Shown here one piece after another: positions 49,148 to 61,541 of a DNA stretch of 64,000 nucleotides. Both the position numbers and the translations under genes were made by a program. Positions within the stretch are counted from its first letter, which is position 1. Every line of letters starts with the position of its first letter. The stretch is taken from assembly GCA_958510825.1 (NCBI GenBank), contig OY294050.1, forward strand, positions 9,897,340-9,961,339, written 5' to 3'. The notes below the pieces were generated by a model, which had not been told where the DNA came from, did not search any database, and saw only the letters and a list, made by a program, of their open reading frames with translations. The stretch comes from Brachypterus glaber. Lineage: Eukaryota > Arthropoda > Insecta > Coleoptera > Kateretidae.

Positions 49148-50661
49148 GCATATCCACAGGCTCGCATAACAAGCATAGTACATGTACTATGATGGCACAA
49201 AAGCCTTCTAAGAAGATTCTTAAAATAAATAGCCGGAAGGACAGCATGCTTCTTAGAAGCATATCTATTTTGCTCAGGATATTCTAAGAACGATTAAAGA
49301 AATGCACAGGATACCGTTTTAATCATGCTGGGAGTTCCTAAGAAGCTTCTTGTAAGCCGCTGTATCAAATAAGAATGTTTTAAGAAGCATGTTAAGAATG
49401 TTCTTAGAAGTAGGTAAATTTACTTTTAAGAATATTCTTAGCATGCTTCTTAAAATATTCTTATTTGATGCATTTAAGTAATATTGAATATTGGGCATGC
49501 GCAAACAAAGTAGGTAGGCATTTCAGATTTCTACATTAATCTAGTTTTTCTCTTTCTTTCAAATATATTTTATGATATTCGATCCTTTTTATGGATATCA
49601 TAAATTTGGACATGGCGAAATTTTTTACGTCTTTGTGATAAACCTAATAATTAAAGCATATAAAAATCTTTAGATATAGCATCCATCAGGTAAGACTCAT
49701 ATACGATATGCAGTTTTACTGTTTGTTTGTTTGTTTGTTTGTTTGTTTGTTTAACCTCGTACTATTCTACTTAATTAAGCATCCCCTAAGTCCAGGACTT
49801 GTAGTAGAGGGAACCACCGGCTTATACTGACTTTCGAACCAGTTTCTAGGGAGTGTCCGTTTCACTTATCGCCTTCGACAAATTTCAATTATTAATTAAC
49901 TGAAAAAGGCAAATCGGCGCCAGTGAGAATCGAACTCACGATAGTAGACTTGCTATGCATACGCGCTAGCCACTACGCTATGCAAACTTTCTACCAGCCA
50001 TAAAAATCATGCGCCACACAAAAATCCAATGTTTAGAGAAAAAAAATAGCAAATAATTATCATTTCAAAAAATAATAATTTTAATTTTTTGTCTAAAACT
50101 ATATAAAATCACTTTATGTCTAAAAATACATCCATTCCTACTACTTAAGGGTAAAACTTATGTTATTAACAGTAATTTTAAGAATATTTGTAATTCTAAC
50201 CTAACAAAATTAAAATAATATAGACGCCATATTACTATTCTAAAAACATTCCCATTAGAATATTTTAAGAATATGTATTTGGGAATATTCTTAGCAAAAT
50301 ACTCTAATCATGCTTAGCATGTGCATTATAGCATTATTCTCAAAATATTCCCATTAGAATATTTTAAGAATATGTTTTGGGAATATCCTTAGCAAAATAC
50401 TCTAATCGTGCTAAGAATGTTTAGAGTAGAAGCACTTATGCTACTACAGCAGTGCACCTTTTAAGAACATGCTTAGCATGTTTACAGCATTATGCTAAGA
50501 ACCTTTTCAAGGGAACGATTAAAAAACCTTCTTAGGATGAAGTGTGTTATCAGGGCATAAGAATGCGATGTCGTGATTGGCTTGATATGCCGTCATGTAT
50601 CTTGTCAGCCAATCACAATCTTATGTACAATGCGTGTTATGTGAGCCTGTGGATATGCCTT
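49148..50661. mobile_element. Element sharing the 62970 core but with AAGAAGC/AATATTCTT arms
   Basis: The outer inverted ends are GGCATATCCACAGGCTCGCA on the left and the inverse of GCCTGTGGATATGCC on the right. Its arms repeat TTCTTAGAAGC, AAGAATATTCTTAG and CATGCTTAGCATG. The core from about 49,590 to 50,235 matches the inverse of 63240-63600 apart from the SINE at 49721-49985. Confidence 0.7.
49721..49985 (-). mobile_element. tRNA-related SINE, copy 6
   Basis: Full-length reverse copy with at least seven GTTT units. It is inserted in the core of the element at 49148-50661; the matching core at 62970-63833 has no SINE at that point. Confidence 0.92.
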
Positions 50662-51191
50662 AAGTTGGCAAATAACAATGAATCCTTTATTATAAGGAGT
50701 CTAAAACCACTAAAAACCTCAAAAAAAAAAAGGAAAATCGACAACTGGTCAAAACAGGTCCGGAAATTTTTTTATATAATTTGTTGATGAGCCATTAGCA
50801 GTGAGTTCCGGACAGGATTTTACGAGAGTCTAGAAAAGCTTATTGTCACCTTAAAAATCACACAGCCCCACAAAGAAACGAAAAGTCCAGAGTTCTAAGG
50901 AATACTATGGTATTCCTATGCATTTTTTGACTCTGAAACCGAATCTGATATTAAAAAAAATCGTAGACCCTCAAAATTTTGAGACATAGCGCACAATGGG
51001 TTTTTTGTATGCATTTGAGCCCAAATAAAAACCTAAGGATTTCAAAAAAGGGGCAAAGAGTCTGGAGGGGGTTTAACGTAGCAAATGTCAAAAGAAATAT
51101 CATACAAATTTTCTGGTACCCTTCACCAGAATGTTTTTCTTAATTTAAACAATTTTGAGGATAAAAGATCTCCCTGATCCTTATTTTTTTT

Positions 51192-51272
51192 TAAATCACA
51201 CGCACAGTGGCAAATTTTTATACGAGTTTTATGATAAAATTTTGCCACTGTGCGTTCGATTTAAAACAAATT
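51192..51272. repeat. Small hairpin
   Basis: AAATCACACGCACAGTGGCA and TGCCACTGTGCGTTCGATTT flank a short AT-rich loop. Confidence 0.75.
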
Positions 51273-51507
51273 ATAATTATAATTAATACGACTATAATAA
51301 TAATTTCTCTATCCCCATCACCAGTCCGCCACTGATACGATAGAATTAGTTAAAGAATTTTTTATATGAATATAATTGATAAGTAATTAACTGTTAATAG
51401 CTTAGCTGTTTAAACAAATATTGACTGTTCTGCCAAAAAAGGAAAAAGATCAAGTATTAAAATGATCTTAATGCAATAATATATCACGTAAGTACCTATG
51501 ACAGATT

Positions 51508-51990
51508 ACACAGGCAAAAAAATAGCTGTCTTTGCTGCGGTTGAGACCCACCTCTTCTTATGTATTTTGGGATGCTGAACACGAATCTGTCATAAAAAGG
51601 GCACTTTATGGGTTCATTTTTTTGCTAAACTGAAATTGCAGATACGAGATTTTCATCATTTAAACGGGTTTTTTCATAAATAAGCCCATGAATTAAGTTT
51701 TTTATGGCAGATTCGTGTTCTGCAGCTCAAAATACACAAAAATTGGCCCACAAAAAAAAAAATTGTGCTGGGATTAAGATCCACCCATTCTTATGTTTTT
51801 TTTGGGATGCTGAACACGAATCTTTCATAAAAAATGCACTTGGTGGGCTTTTTTTTTGTTACACTGAAATTTTAAACTAATAATATGAGATTTTCACCAT
51901 TTTAGACAGTTTTTATGGCAGATTCCAAAATATATAATAATAGTTGGGTCTAAACCCCAACACGGGTAACTTTTTTTTGTGGGCCTATGT
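51508..51990. repeat. Degenerate copy of the ACACAGGCCC array
   Basis: It begins ACACAGGCAAAAAAATAGCT, contains two inverted units with TTATGTATTTTGGGATGCTG-like words, and ends TTTTTTTTGTGGGCCTATGT. Confidence 0.8.
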
Positions 51991-52727
51991 TAATAAAGCT
52001 GACTATAGGTTTTCACAAGAATTGAAAAATCGAGATTACTTGTCTTAAAATCAAGACATAACGAGAGTTTTTTGTGCCTGTCATTAAGCCTAAAATGAAG
52101 AAATGTTGCTCATTTTAGAACTTAAAAGGGCACAGCTACGCCATTTTGAAAGAAAACATTCTGATTGAGGTTATCCATTTACTGTCCCTTTATAACGTGC
52201 CGTGTTAAAAAAAATTAAATAAAACTCCTTCGGACTTAAAAAAAATAAACAAGCTAAAGAAACATATATTTTTAAAAAATGGCTGTGAGCGACCTCTAGA
52301 TTTTTTTCAAAACTTCTGGGATGATACCCCAATAAACAAATTTATGAGGTGACACCCACAAAATTTTCAATTTGAAAATTTGGTGAGTCCTAGGGTTTTT
52401 GAGGTTGCTGAAACCGAATCGGATTAAAATTCAAAATGACGGATCCAATTCAGTTCATGTTTTAGGTATACCTACGCAGATAAATTTTATAATTGTCGTC
52501 ATACTAAAAGATATTTAGTCAAAAATATAACATAAAATCTATATTCGTTAAAAAAGTAAACTAAACAAAAATATTTGGGAATCATTTTTAGAATTTTCCG
52601 GCTATTTTTAAAGCCATTTGCGTCACTGAGTTAGTTATATTCTAGGTAATTATATGATTAAGTATAAATAAAGTTTAATCGTACAATTTTATATTAAACA
52701 TAAAAAAACTATGCAACTTAAACATAT

Positions 52728-54327
52728 ACCGGGTGAGTTTTATTTATGTCCACCCCCAAAATTAGATTAATCTCCATTCAATAAAAACGAAACTTTAGTG
52801 ATTTATATAAGTTTACACTGGCTAGAAAATATCGGATTTAATTGTTTCATTTCCGGTTTCACCGGAAGTGGCATAAATATGTTTTTTTTAACGGAACACC
52901 CTGTAATTTTTTACATTTTTGAATTCAGCCGAAAATTCTATGTATAAAAACTGAATGTTTTTTCTTTACTTTTTTTTGTTTTCGTTTTTATCATATAAAA
53001 ATATATACCGGGTGAGTTTTATTTATGACCACCCCCAAAATTAGATTAATCTTCATTCAATAAAAACGAAACTTTAGTGATTTATATATTTTAACATTGG
53101 CTAGAAAATAGCGGATTCAATTGTTTCACTTTAGGTTTCACCGGAAGTGGCATAAATATGTTTTTTTTTTAAACGGAACACCCTGTAATTTTTTACATTT
53201 TTGAATTCAGCCGAAAATTCTATGTATAAAAACTGATTGTTTTTTCTTTACTTTTTTTTGTTTTCGTTTTTATTGTAAAACAATATACAGGGTGTATTTG
53301 AAATAGGGTAGGAAATTTTAACAGGTGATAATAAAATATGACAAAAAGTTCCTATAAACATATGTCTAAAAATGCGTCATAAGGGAGCTACGCCTCTTTG
53401 AAATTGGCTAAAAAAATCGGTTTTTATTTAATAACTCAGGAACCCTTTGAGATATATTAACGAAGTTTTGCACGTGAATTAATCCTAATAAGGCCCATCT
53501 TTGTATGTCATTTTCACGTACTTATTTAAACCAGGGGTGTGCGAAACGGGGGGGGCCTTATTAGTTTTTTGTTCCAAACTTTTTTCTGTGTAACTTTTTT
53601 GCAACATTTTAGTATATAATTTTTTGTCCTCGAACCGTGGAATTTCACCTTCAAATGAATTTTTCTCGAAAACGGTTAATCCTACAGTATTACAACAAGA
53701 GTACCTTTTTTATGTATTTTGACCTGAGGAATCATATTTTAAAAATAAAATTGCAAAAAAGTTACACAGAAAAAAGTTTGGGACAAAAAACTGATAAGCC
53801 CCACCCGTTTCGCACACCCCTGGTTGAAATAAGTACATGAAAATAACACATAAAAACGGGCCTTAGTAGGATTAGTTGATGTGCAAAACCTCTTTGATAT
53901 ATCTCAAAGGGTTCCTGAGTTATTAAATAAAAACCGATTTTTTTAGCCACTTTCAAAGGGGCGTAGCTCCCATATGACGCATTTTTAGACATATGTTTAT
54001 AGGAACTTTTTGTCATATTTTATGATGTAGAATCACCTGTTAAAATTTCCTACCCTATTTCAAATACACCGTGTATACCGGGTGAGTTTTATTTATGTCC
54101 ACCCCGAAAATTAGAATAATCTTCATTCAAAAGTCCAAACGAAATTTTAGTGATTTATATAATTTTACATTGGTTTCACCGGAAGTGGCATAAATGTGTT
54201 TTTTTTTAACGGAACACCCTGTAATTTTTTTAAACATTTTTGAATTCACCCGAAAATTCTATGTATAACTGATTGTTTTTTTTTACTTTTTTTTTCGTTA
54301 CCGTTTTCGTTTTTATCGTATAAAAAC
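52728..54327. repeat. Three ACCGGGTGAG units of ~279 bp, split by a palindrome
   Basis: Units start at 52728, 53007 and 54077, each with ACCGGGTGAGTTTTATTTAT, TTTCACCGGAAGTGGCATAA and ACGGAACACCCTGTAATTTT. The 792-bp palindrome at 53285-54076 sits between the second and third. Confidence 0.88.
53285..54076. repeat. Palindrome of about 792 bp with ACAGGGTGTATTTG ends
   Basis: ACAGGGTGTATTTGAAATAG and its inverse CTATTTCAAATACACCGTGT; ACCAGGGGTGTGCGAAACGG is matched by CCCGTTTCGCACACCCCTGG. A one-arm relative lies at 21360-21480. Confidence 0.9.
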
Positions 54328-56696
54328 GAAATTTTAATAAATAATTTAAAAATTCAAATAAATTCAGTCCGATCTGATACATTTTTAAAGTGTTTGTTTA
54401 CTGTTTGAGTCAAATTCATGGTAAAAATTCGTAAATTTTCGTGGCGGTTTTTCGGCGGGTTAGAATCTTTTGATCATTTTGAAATTTGACACATAATTTT
54501 TTATGCTTAAAAGGAAAAAAATTAGATTCCAAGCCCTTTAAATTTTTCACTTATACAAAAATTACACACAATTTTCAACGAATTTTTTTACGATTTATGG
54601 GTAATAATAAAAAATATAGGGTCCACCCTAGTGTTACTAGGATATGGGTGACATTTTCGGATTCAGCACATAAAAAAATATTTTTGTTTGGGTTTAGCGT
54701 TAGTTTATATTTCTACAAAATTTGTCGAATAATCTGTTGCCTTTTTTACTAAAACTTGCAAGGTTTTTCCACCTCTGTTCAGGGAGAAGCAATACTTATA
54801 TATCTCAAACCAGATATTTAGCAATACTCGCTCATTTATTATTTATTTATTGACTTATAGTCGTTTTGGGACCTTGGATAAAGGTATTTTATACCATACT
54901 AGACTGTAATATGTGTATTACAGTTAGTTGTCATGCATTTAAGTATAGTGCGTTAGCTTAGATCTCTAACTTTTTTTTACGTACGGTGTTTTGCGTCAAT
55001 GATGACGCAGATTAGCTATAAAAGGTATTTAAGATTGTCTAAGTAGATTTAATATGTGTGTGGGAAAAAATGCTAACTGGACTTTATTATTTTATTGTTT
55101 GTTTCTGAAAGTTTTATTTATCTATCACTACTCGTGGTACTTTACCATACACAGAAGAATATTTATTTATGTTACGAGAGAGGGCAATATTAGTTTACTC
55201 ACGAGTAACATACAAAGTTTTATCCAATAGCTAGCTTAGAAATTCATATTTTTACTAAAATTTTAATGACATTTACAAGAAAATAATTTGACAAGTGACA
55301 GTTGAGTGCGTAACATAAACAATTGTCCAATCTATAAAGTAAAAACCACGTGTGGGTTATTATTATTCTTTATTTAAAATAAAGCTAGGAATTGTATTAT
55401 TATCTGAATGTATTGTATAATAGTATATTATTTACCAAGTGAGAGAAGTTTAACATTTTTGATCTGCGATAAATTGCGGGATGAGCGAGCTAGCGCGGGG
55501 GGGGGGGGGGGTAAGTCCTTTAAAATTAAAAAAAGTCAAGACTCTGGACACCCTAGTGTCAAAAACGCTTTGCCCAGAGACTTGAAATTTGGAACAAAGA
55601 TTTTCTAAGTAGTGGAAAAAAATTTCAAGTTCCTATGTCAAAGCGTTTTTGACATATCGTAGCGTAAAGTTGTTTTGCAAGCGACTTGCATCTTTGCGCG
55701 AACTATATTGTTCAGGTGTTTTTCAATAAAAAGGTTTGTTTTAATAAGAACACCTCAAGTTGAAACAAGCCAATGTTTTTAAATTTCCCAAATCGACAAA
55801 AATGGCCATAGAACTAAATCAACCAGGGCCGTAACTTTAATTTATTTAACATATAAATTATTTAAAACAAAGAACAAAAAAAATGTTTTTAAAACACATT
55901 ATGACGCACGAACTAAAACACGATAACACCACGCGGCTATTACATGATTAGTATTATTTTTTTGTATTTATTCCAATTTTACTAATAATAATAATAATAA
56001 TAGGTAGTTGTCAATATTTTTTATCTAGCTTGTCCTATATTATCCAGACATATTTTGATCAATAAATAATTATAAATATTAACTGAGGTCAACATTAAAA
56101 ACAATAGTAACGTAGCATAGACAATGTAACTTAAGGGAGATACGGCCCTTCGAAGATGAACAAATTGAATGGGGAGCAAAAAAAGCACCAATAAAATTTT
56201 AATGTTGAAGGACGATTCTTGATTTAAAACCAAGCAAAAAAGTATTCTTCACTGAAACACCTAAATTTAATATTAAAGGAGTAATAGCCTTTTAAAAAGT
56301 AATATTTTTGGTGGCACAAAATGTTACTTCATCTTAATTACATTTTTTTTTTTGAAAACAGATGCTCCTACATTATATGACATTTTTTATGTATTTTTAA
56401 TCAAGGAATCTATATTTTTATAATACAAAATATACTCTCCGCAAGTGTTTGAAAGAATTTTTAATAATTTTAATTTTATGCTTCGATTTTAGCACCAAAA
56501 ATAAAATTATTTTATCACAAGACTTAATATGTTTAGCGCCGCAGGCAATTTTTTTTCGAAATCCTATGGTTACAAATTCTCCCAATCTGATGGATGGATT
56601 ATTGGTTAGTTTAGTGTCAATAACTGGGTAAATTAACCTTTAAAAGAATTTGTTTAACCACTCAAGTTTAACAAACATCAGTTTGGACTTTTTTTT
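54328..56696. other. SIK intron 1, AT-rich with dispersed repeats
   Basis: Includes the repeat at 55130-55400 and a G run at 55497. Open frames here have no recognisable features. Confidence 0.6.
55130..55400. repeat. Dispersed repeat, copy in plus orientation
   Basis: GAGAGGGCAATATTAGTTTA, then TTTTATCCAATAGCTAGCTT and ATGACATTTACAAGAAAATA. An inverted copy lies at 58860-59140, with CGAAAATTAACCTGCTTGGC next to it. Confidence 0.7.
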
Positions 56697-56925
56697 GGGG
56701 TCGTCCATAAAATACGTCACACAAATTGACTAAAATTCACACTTCATACCCCGTTTCTCGCGTTATTAAAGGCTGTAGAGATTTTATATTTTCGCTACGC
56801 CCCTAATACCCCCTAATACCCCCCTGTTGGGGGGAGCGTAGCCAAAATATGAAATCTCTATAATAACGCGAGAAACAGGGTATGAATTTTGGTCAATTTG
56901 CGTGACGTATTTTATGGAAGACCCC
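56697..56925. mobile_element. Palindromic MITE, same core, GTCCATAAAATACGTCA ends
   Basis: Ends GGGGTCGTCCATAAAATACG and CGTATTTTATGGAAGACCCC. The core CACTTCATACCCCGTTTCTC matches the copies at 32521 and 57223. The centre is TACCCCCCTGTTGGGGGGA. Confidence 0.88.
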
Positions 56926-57222
56926 TTATAACAAATATCTATAATAATTTTTTTTAATTATAATGTTTTACTACATGCCTAACCTTTTACCAAACCAAAT
57001 TTTCTGTAGGATTTATCATCTTATTAATGCTAGACTTAACTATTATAGACAAGGTTACATAAACAGATACAATTTATGATACATTTACTATACCGGGTGT
57101 CCCACCAGGTTCTTGACAAGCTATATCTCCGTTATTTGGTAAGATAGAATTTTTTGCAAAAAACAACCATTCTGAATCCAATCCTAAATCTAAAGTTGGC
57201 TTCCACCGGTGAGGGAACGTTC

Positions 57223-57447
57223 AAGTATTACGTAATGGAAAATGTACCAAAATTCAAACACTTCATACCTCGGTTCTCGCGTTATTCAAGGCTGTAAAGA
57301 TTTCATATTTTGGCTACCCCCCTAACACACCTCCTATTAGGGGAGATAGCCAAAATATAAAATCTCTAAAATCTATAACAACTCGAGAAACGGGGTATGA
57401 AGTGTATGAATTTTGGTACAGTTTGCGTTACGTAATACTTAAAAGTT
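57223..57447. mobile_element. Palindromic MITE, same core, AAGTATTACGTAA ends
   Basis: Left end GGAACGTTCAAGTATTACGT and right end ACGTAATACTTAAAAGTTTC, with the same CACTTCATACCTCGGTTCTC core. Confidence 0.88.
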
Positions 57448-57875
57448 TCCTGAATAAAAAAATAAACGAAATGAGGATAGCCCCCTGGAATCGCAAATTG
57501 TGTTTTTCTTAAAGTTAATTTATTTTTAGTGTAAATTATTTTACATAAAATATTCCATAGACAATAAAAAATGTGGCTGATTTTGATATAGGAAATATGC
57601 GTCATTGTAAAAGTTGGATTGTTTCCAATTTTATTCCTTTAGATTTCCCATTCAGTATTAAAAATTTTAAACTAGCCAGACACAAATAATCAAGTTCATA
57701 CACCCAGAGTAATTACTTTTAAGTCTACTTGACTTAAAAATCAAATAAGTAGATATTATTCGAGTAAGGTAAATTATAATTATACTATACTACAAAGGTT
57801 TCGCATTAGTTTATTGCAATAAAAAGTTTTCTCTGCCACGTTCGAATCAATCACCAAAAATCCAATGGCTCATGT

Positions 57876-58164
57876 CCCAGTAAGCACATAATAACAATTA
57901 GATATCAATTAGACAGCTCTATATCCACTGAACGCCATGTCTATTATGGATCTCTTATGGATATCCACTTAATATACTTTAGGGAGGTTAAAAAATAAAT
58001 GTCCACTGGCTATCTATGTGGATATTCACTGGATATCCCGGACATAGGCGGACATTTGGATATCCATGGAATATCTACTGTCAATCCAGGATTACCACTG
58101 GATATACTGGATATCCAAAAAGTATATCCCCTGGATATCTACTAGTTATTATGTGGTGTCTAGG
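57876..58164. mobile_element. CCCAG-ended element filled with GGATATCC words
   Basis: It opens CCCAGTAAGCACATAATAAC and closes GTTATTATGTGGTGTCTAGG. The inside is a run of about eight GGATAT/ATATCC words (TGGATATCCACTT, GGATATTCACTGGATATCCC, TTTGGATATCCATGG). The ends match the other CCCAG elements only approximately. Confidence 0.6.
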
Positions 58165-58859
58165 CAATATACCTATATTTAAAACCTTTTACAAACAGGT
58201 GGACCGGGTGATGCAAAATATAGTATCGTTAATAGAATGTTATTTTGTTTGAACCTTTTTTTATTAAATAACTGAGATAAAGATAAATTATAATATATTT
58301 TTTATTTGGATAATCACTATCCAATGACAAAACATTTTCAAATGACGCATTTTAGTGCGTTAATCAATTTTAAAAGTACCATTGAAAAAGTTAAATATTA
58401 CCTACCAAGTTATGATTGCACAATTTATAATTACGGGGCAGGCCAATGACAATTAGTGGATATAATAAAATTATTTAAAAGCTTTATCTACAAATTAAAC
58501 TAATACAGTAGTGCAATTTTAATCTCGTTAAAGTTTTTAAGAAACAATCCATCAAAATATCATTCGTGCATTTTGAATTATTACTAATAAGTTATTAGAC
58601 ACCTAGTTTTAGTCTGGCACATAAAAAACTTTTTTTAAGGTACTTGTTCTCGTGCGAGTTATCGTGTCATGGACTTAAACCATTTCCGTGCAAAATACTT
58701 TTGATACATCAACACAAAATTGTCAATAAAACCATTTTTATTGTAATTATATTAGAGTTGATGAAAAGATTTAAATTTTTTACTCTTTTGTCAAAAAAAA
58801 TGTTTTATCCAATACATATAGACGCATATAGATAATGAGACAATTACCAGCTTTATTTT

Positions 58860-59140
58860 AAATAGATAAACTCAATAATAACCCCCGCGTGGCTTTTACT
58901 TTATTGAGTGGATAATTATTTATTTTACCCACTCAACTGTTACTTGTCAAATTATTTTCTTGTAAATGTCATTAAAATTTTTAATAAAAATATGAATTCC
59001 TAAGCTATTTATTGGATAAAACCTTGTATGGCACTCATGGGTAAACCGATATTGCTCTCTCGAAAATTAACCTGCTTGGCTGACGCCTCGCAGTTTAATT
59101 TTCTCATGGGCAATATCTTACTTTACCCACTAGTACTATA
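58860..59140. repeat. Dispersed repeat, inverted copy of 55130-55400
   Basis: TTATTTTCTTGTAAATGTCA, AAGCTATTTATTGGATAAAA and AATATTGCCC-type ends match the inverse of 55130-55400. Confidence 0.7.
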
Positions 59141-60078
59141 AATAACTATTATTTTACTCATAATAAATAAGTACCCAAATATACACGACACAAAAACGCC
59201 GTAAACCCAATGTGTGTGCTCTGTTGACGTAGTCTTCATTTAAAAAAATGATAAAGCTGAAGTTTGTAACGCTTTTTTGCATCGAAAATTCTAATAGTAC
59301 ATTAAAGTACTTATTCCATAACACGTTTTTAGCGCACTAGTACTTTAGAAAACTTGCCGCAAGCGGCTTGTTTTCTAAATTTGTACTCGTGCGATAAAAA
59401 CGTATGTTATGAAACTAGTACTTTTTATTATATATGTAATTTTAATTTTCGTTGCAAAATATTGCAAATTTCAGCTTCATAAAAAATGGCATTGTATATT
59501 TTGCAATTACAAACAGTTACAAACGCATCTCATTAGAAAAATAATATAAACATGTTTGTATTGTTTTGTAAATGCAAAATAAAATAAACAAAAACAAAGC
59601 AGAAATCTAAACAGGAATAAAAATAAAGATAAAAATATAAACTATAAAAATGTTATCACCAAGTGTTACTACAGGATTGATCCTTTAAATGTTACGACTT
59701 CTTCTTTAAGCCCATTGTACTGCGCCTTCGCCAAAACTGCAAATACCGGGTGTCCCACCAGGTTCTTGACAAGATATATCTCCGTTATTTGAAAAGATAG
59801 TATTTTTTGCAAAAAACAGCGTTAAATGGGAGCCTTTGAATTTTTTTTTCACGTATCCAAAACCACCCCTTGCTTACCCACCCCCTTAAAACCACCCCCA
59901 ACTTTTGTTTTTTAAATAGCATCCTCGCATTTTTATCAAAGCATATGAAAGTACATTTCATTCTGAATTTAACTATGTATTATAAAAATTAATTTAAATA
60001 ATAATAATTACTTTGTTTACTAAAGAGAATATTTTTATCACTTTGTTATACTGGCCAATTTAGTTAAAATAGAAATAC
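59141..60078. other. SIK intron 1, near exon 1
   Basis: Contains ACCGGGTGTCCCACCAGGTT with CTTGACAAGATATATC (59743), a copy of the tract at 57092. The rest is AT-rich. Confidence 0.6.
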
Positions 60079-60239
60079 TGTCCACTCAAGGCTACTTTTA
60101 TTGCTGTTAAACATAATTGTTCTGCAAAAAAGTATACTAGAAGACTAATAGTCTTAGACTGTACAAGACTTACTCTTCTAGTATACTTTTGTGTTTGACA
60201 GTTCTATTTAACAGCAATAAAAGTAGCCTTAAGTGGACA
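60079..60239. repeat. Fold-back of about 160 bp
   Basis: TGTCCACTCAAGGCTACTTT and AAGTAGCCTTAAGTGGACA at the ends; AAAGTATACTAGAAGACTAA inverts near 60,185. It lies about 420 bp downstream of the SIK exon 1 donor. Confidence 0.88.
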
Positions 60240-60652
60240 TCCATGGATGGATGAATGAATGGATGACAGTCCAGAGGACAGAAGATGTATATTTTTACCA
60301 AGGCCCGGGAAAGTACTATTACAAAGATATATCCTCTATTTTTATAATCCTGTGTTTCAAAGGACCTTATACATAAAAATATTTATACCTATAAAGTTTT
60401 TCACAATGTAGTAACAGGTTCCTAGAATGCCGGCATCCCTTTATGTATATATCCTCAGATATAGCTATAGCTAGTAGTATATCTACAGAAATTATTGTTG
60501 GTATTTAATTATAAATATCAGTAGGTAAAGAGGATTATGATAGCAAAATTAATATTAGATAAGGTCCTTTAATCCAAAATTATTGTGTATATTTACCTCG
60601 TCACCTACCTATGATAAAAATATTCATAGTATTAATACTAGGGAATTCCCTA

Positions 60653-60980
<328 letters not shown>

Positions 60981-60983
<3 letters not shown>

Positions 60984-61103
60984 ATGGAAAATGTGATCTT
61001 GCTCAGAGACCTGGTGCGCCGAATGACGTAAGTTGAACGCACGCTATTTATTTCTCCTTTGGGGTGTTTTGGAGGAGATAACTTGGCGGTCTCGATTATA
61101 TTT
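60981..61103 (+). repeat. Duplicated SIK-upstream segment, copy A
   Basis: This segment starts ACTATGGAAAATGT, contains CGAATGACGTAAGTTGAA and GGGGTGTTTTGGA, and ends CTCGATTAT. It aligns along its length with 62769-62891 at roughly three quarters identity by eye. It contains a CRE-like TGACGTAA. Confidence 0.8.
60984..61027 (+). CDS. Candidate first coding exon of a divergent gene (MENVILLRDLVRRM)
   Basis: ATG at 60984 opens 14 codons, MENVILLRDLVRRM, followed by AC|GTAAGT, a consensus donor, at 61028. Without splicing the frame stops at TAA straight after. A diverged copy of the same segment lies at 62764-62893, where the frame stays open but the donor reads GTTGGT. I do not recognise the peptide. 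The exon could be real or part of a duplicated regulatory segment. Confidence 0.3.
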
Positions 61104-61541
61104 GATTTCTCTTTACTTTCCCCTATGGGGACGTCCATTATAATATGTCACACTTTTTTGGTAATTTTTGACCCCTTCCCCCCTTTTTACATTCACACCG
61201 GCACTGACCCCCCTCCACCCACTGTTACGGGTCGTTAAATTTTTATATAAAAAAATTGTACTTTACAAATGTTTATTGCATTTCCTTGAAGTCAAGGGTG
61301 AGATAGAAAACTCTGGAGAAATGGGGATCAGTGAAAAATTAGGGAAACACTATATACCTATATATTTTTTTAAATCACGTTATTTTGAAAACTAGGGATT
61401 TTTTAAACCTGCTGGTGGTTTAAGACAGCCGACAGGCAAGACAATTTTTTTGAACATTTCTTTACAAATTGCATTTTTTTTAAATTTTAGGTCGATGAAA
61501 ATACCTTCCCTTTAGGAGAAAGTAAAAAAATACATATAACT

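Noticed and set aside
53637..54016. Overlapping 67- and 84-codon frames
   Set aside because: They lie within the 53285-54076 palindrome and mirror each other.
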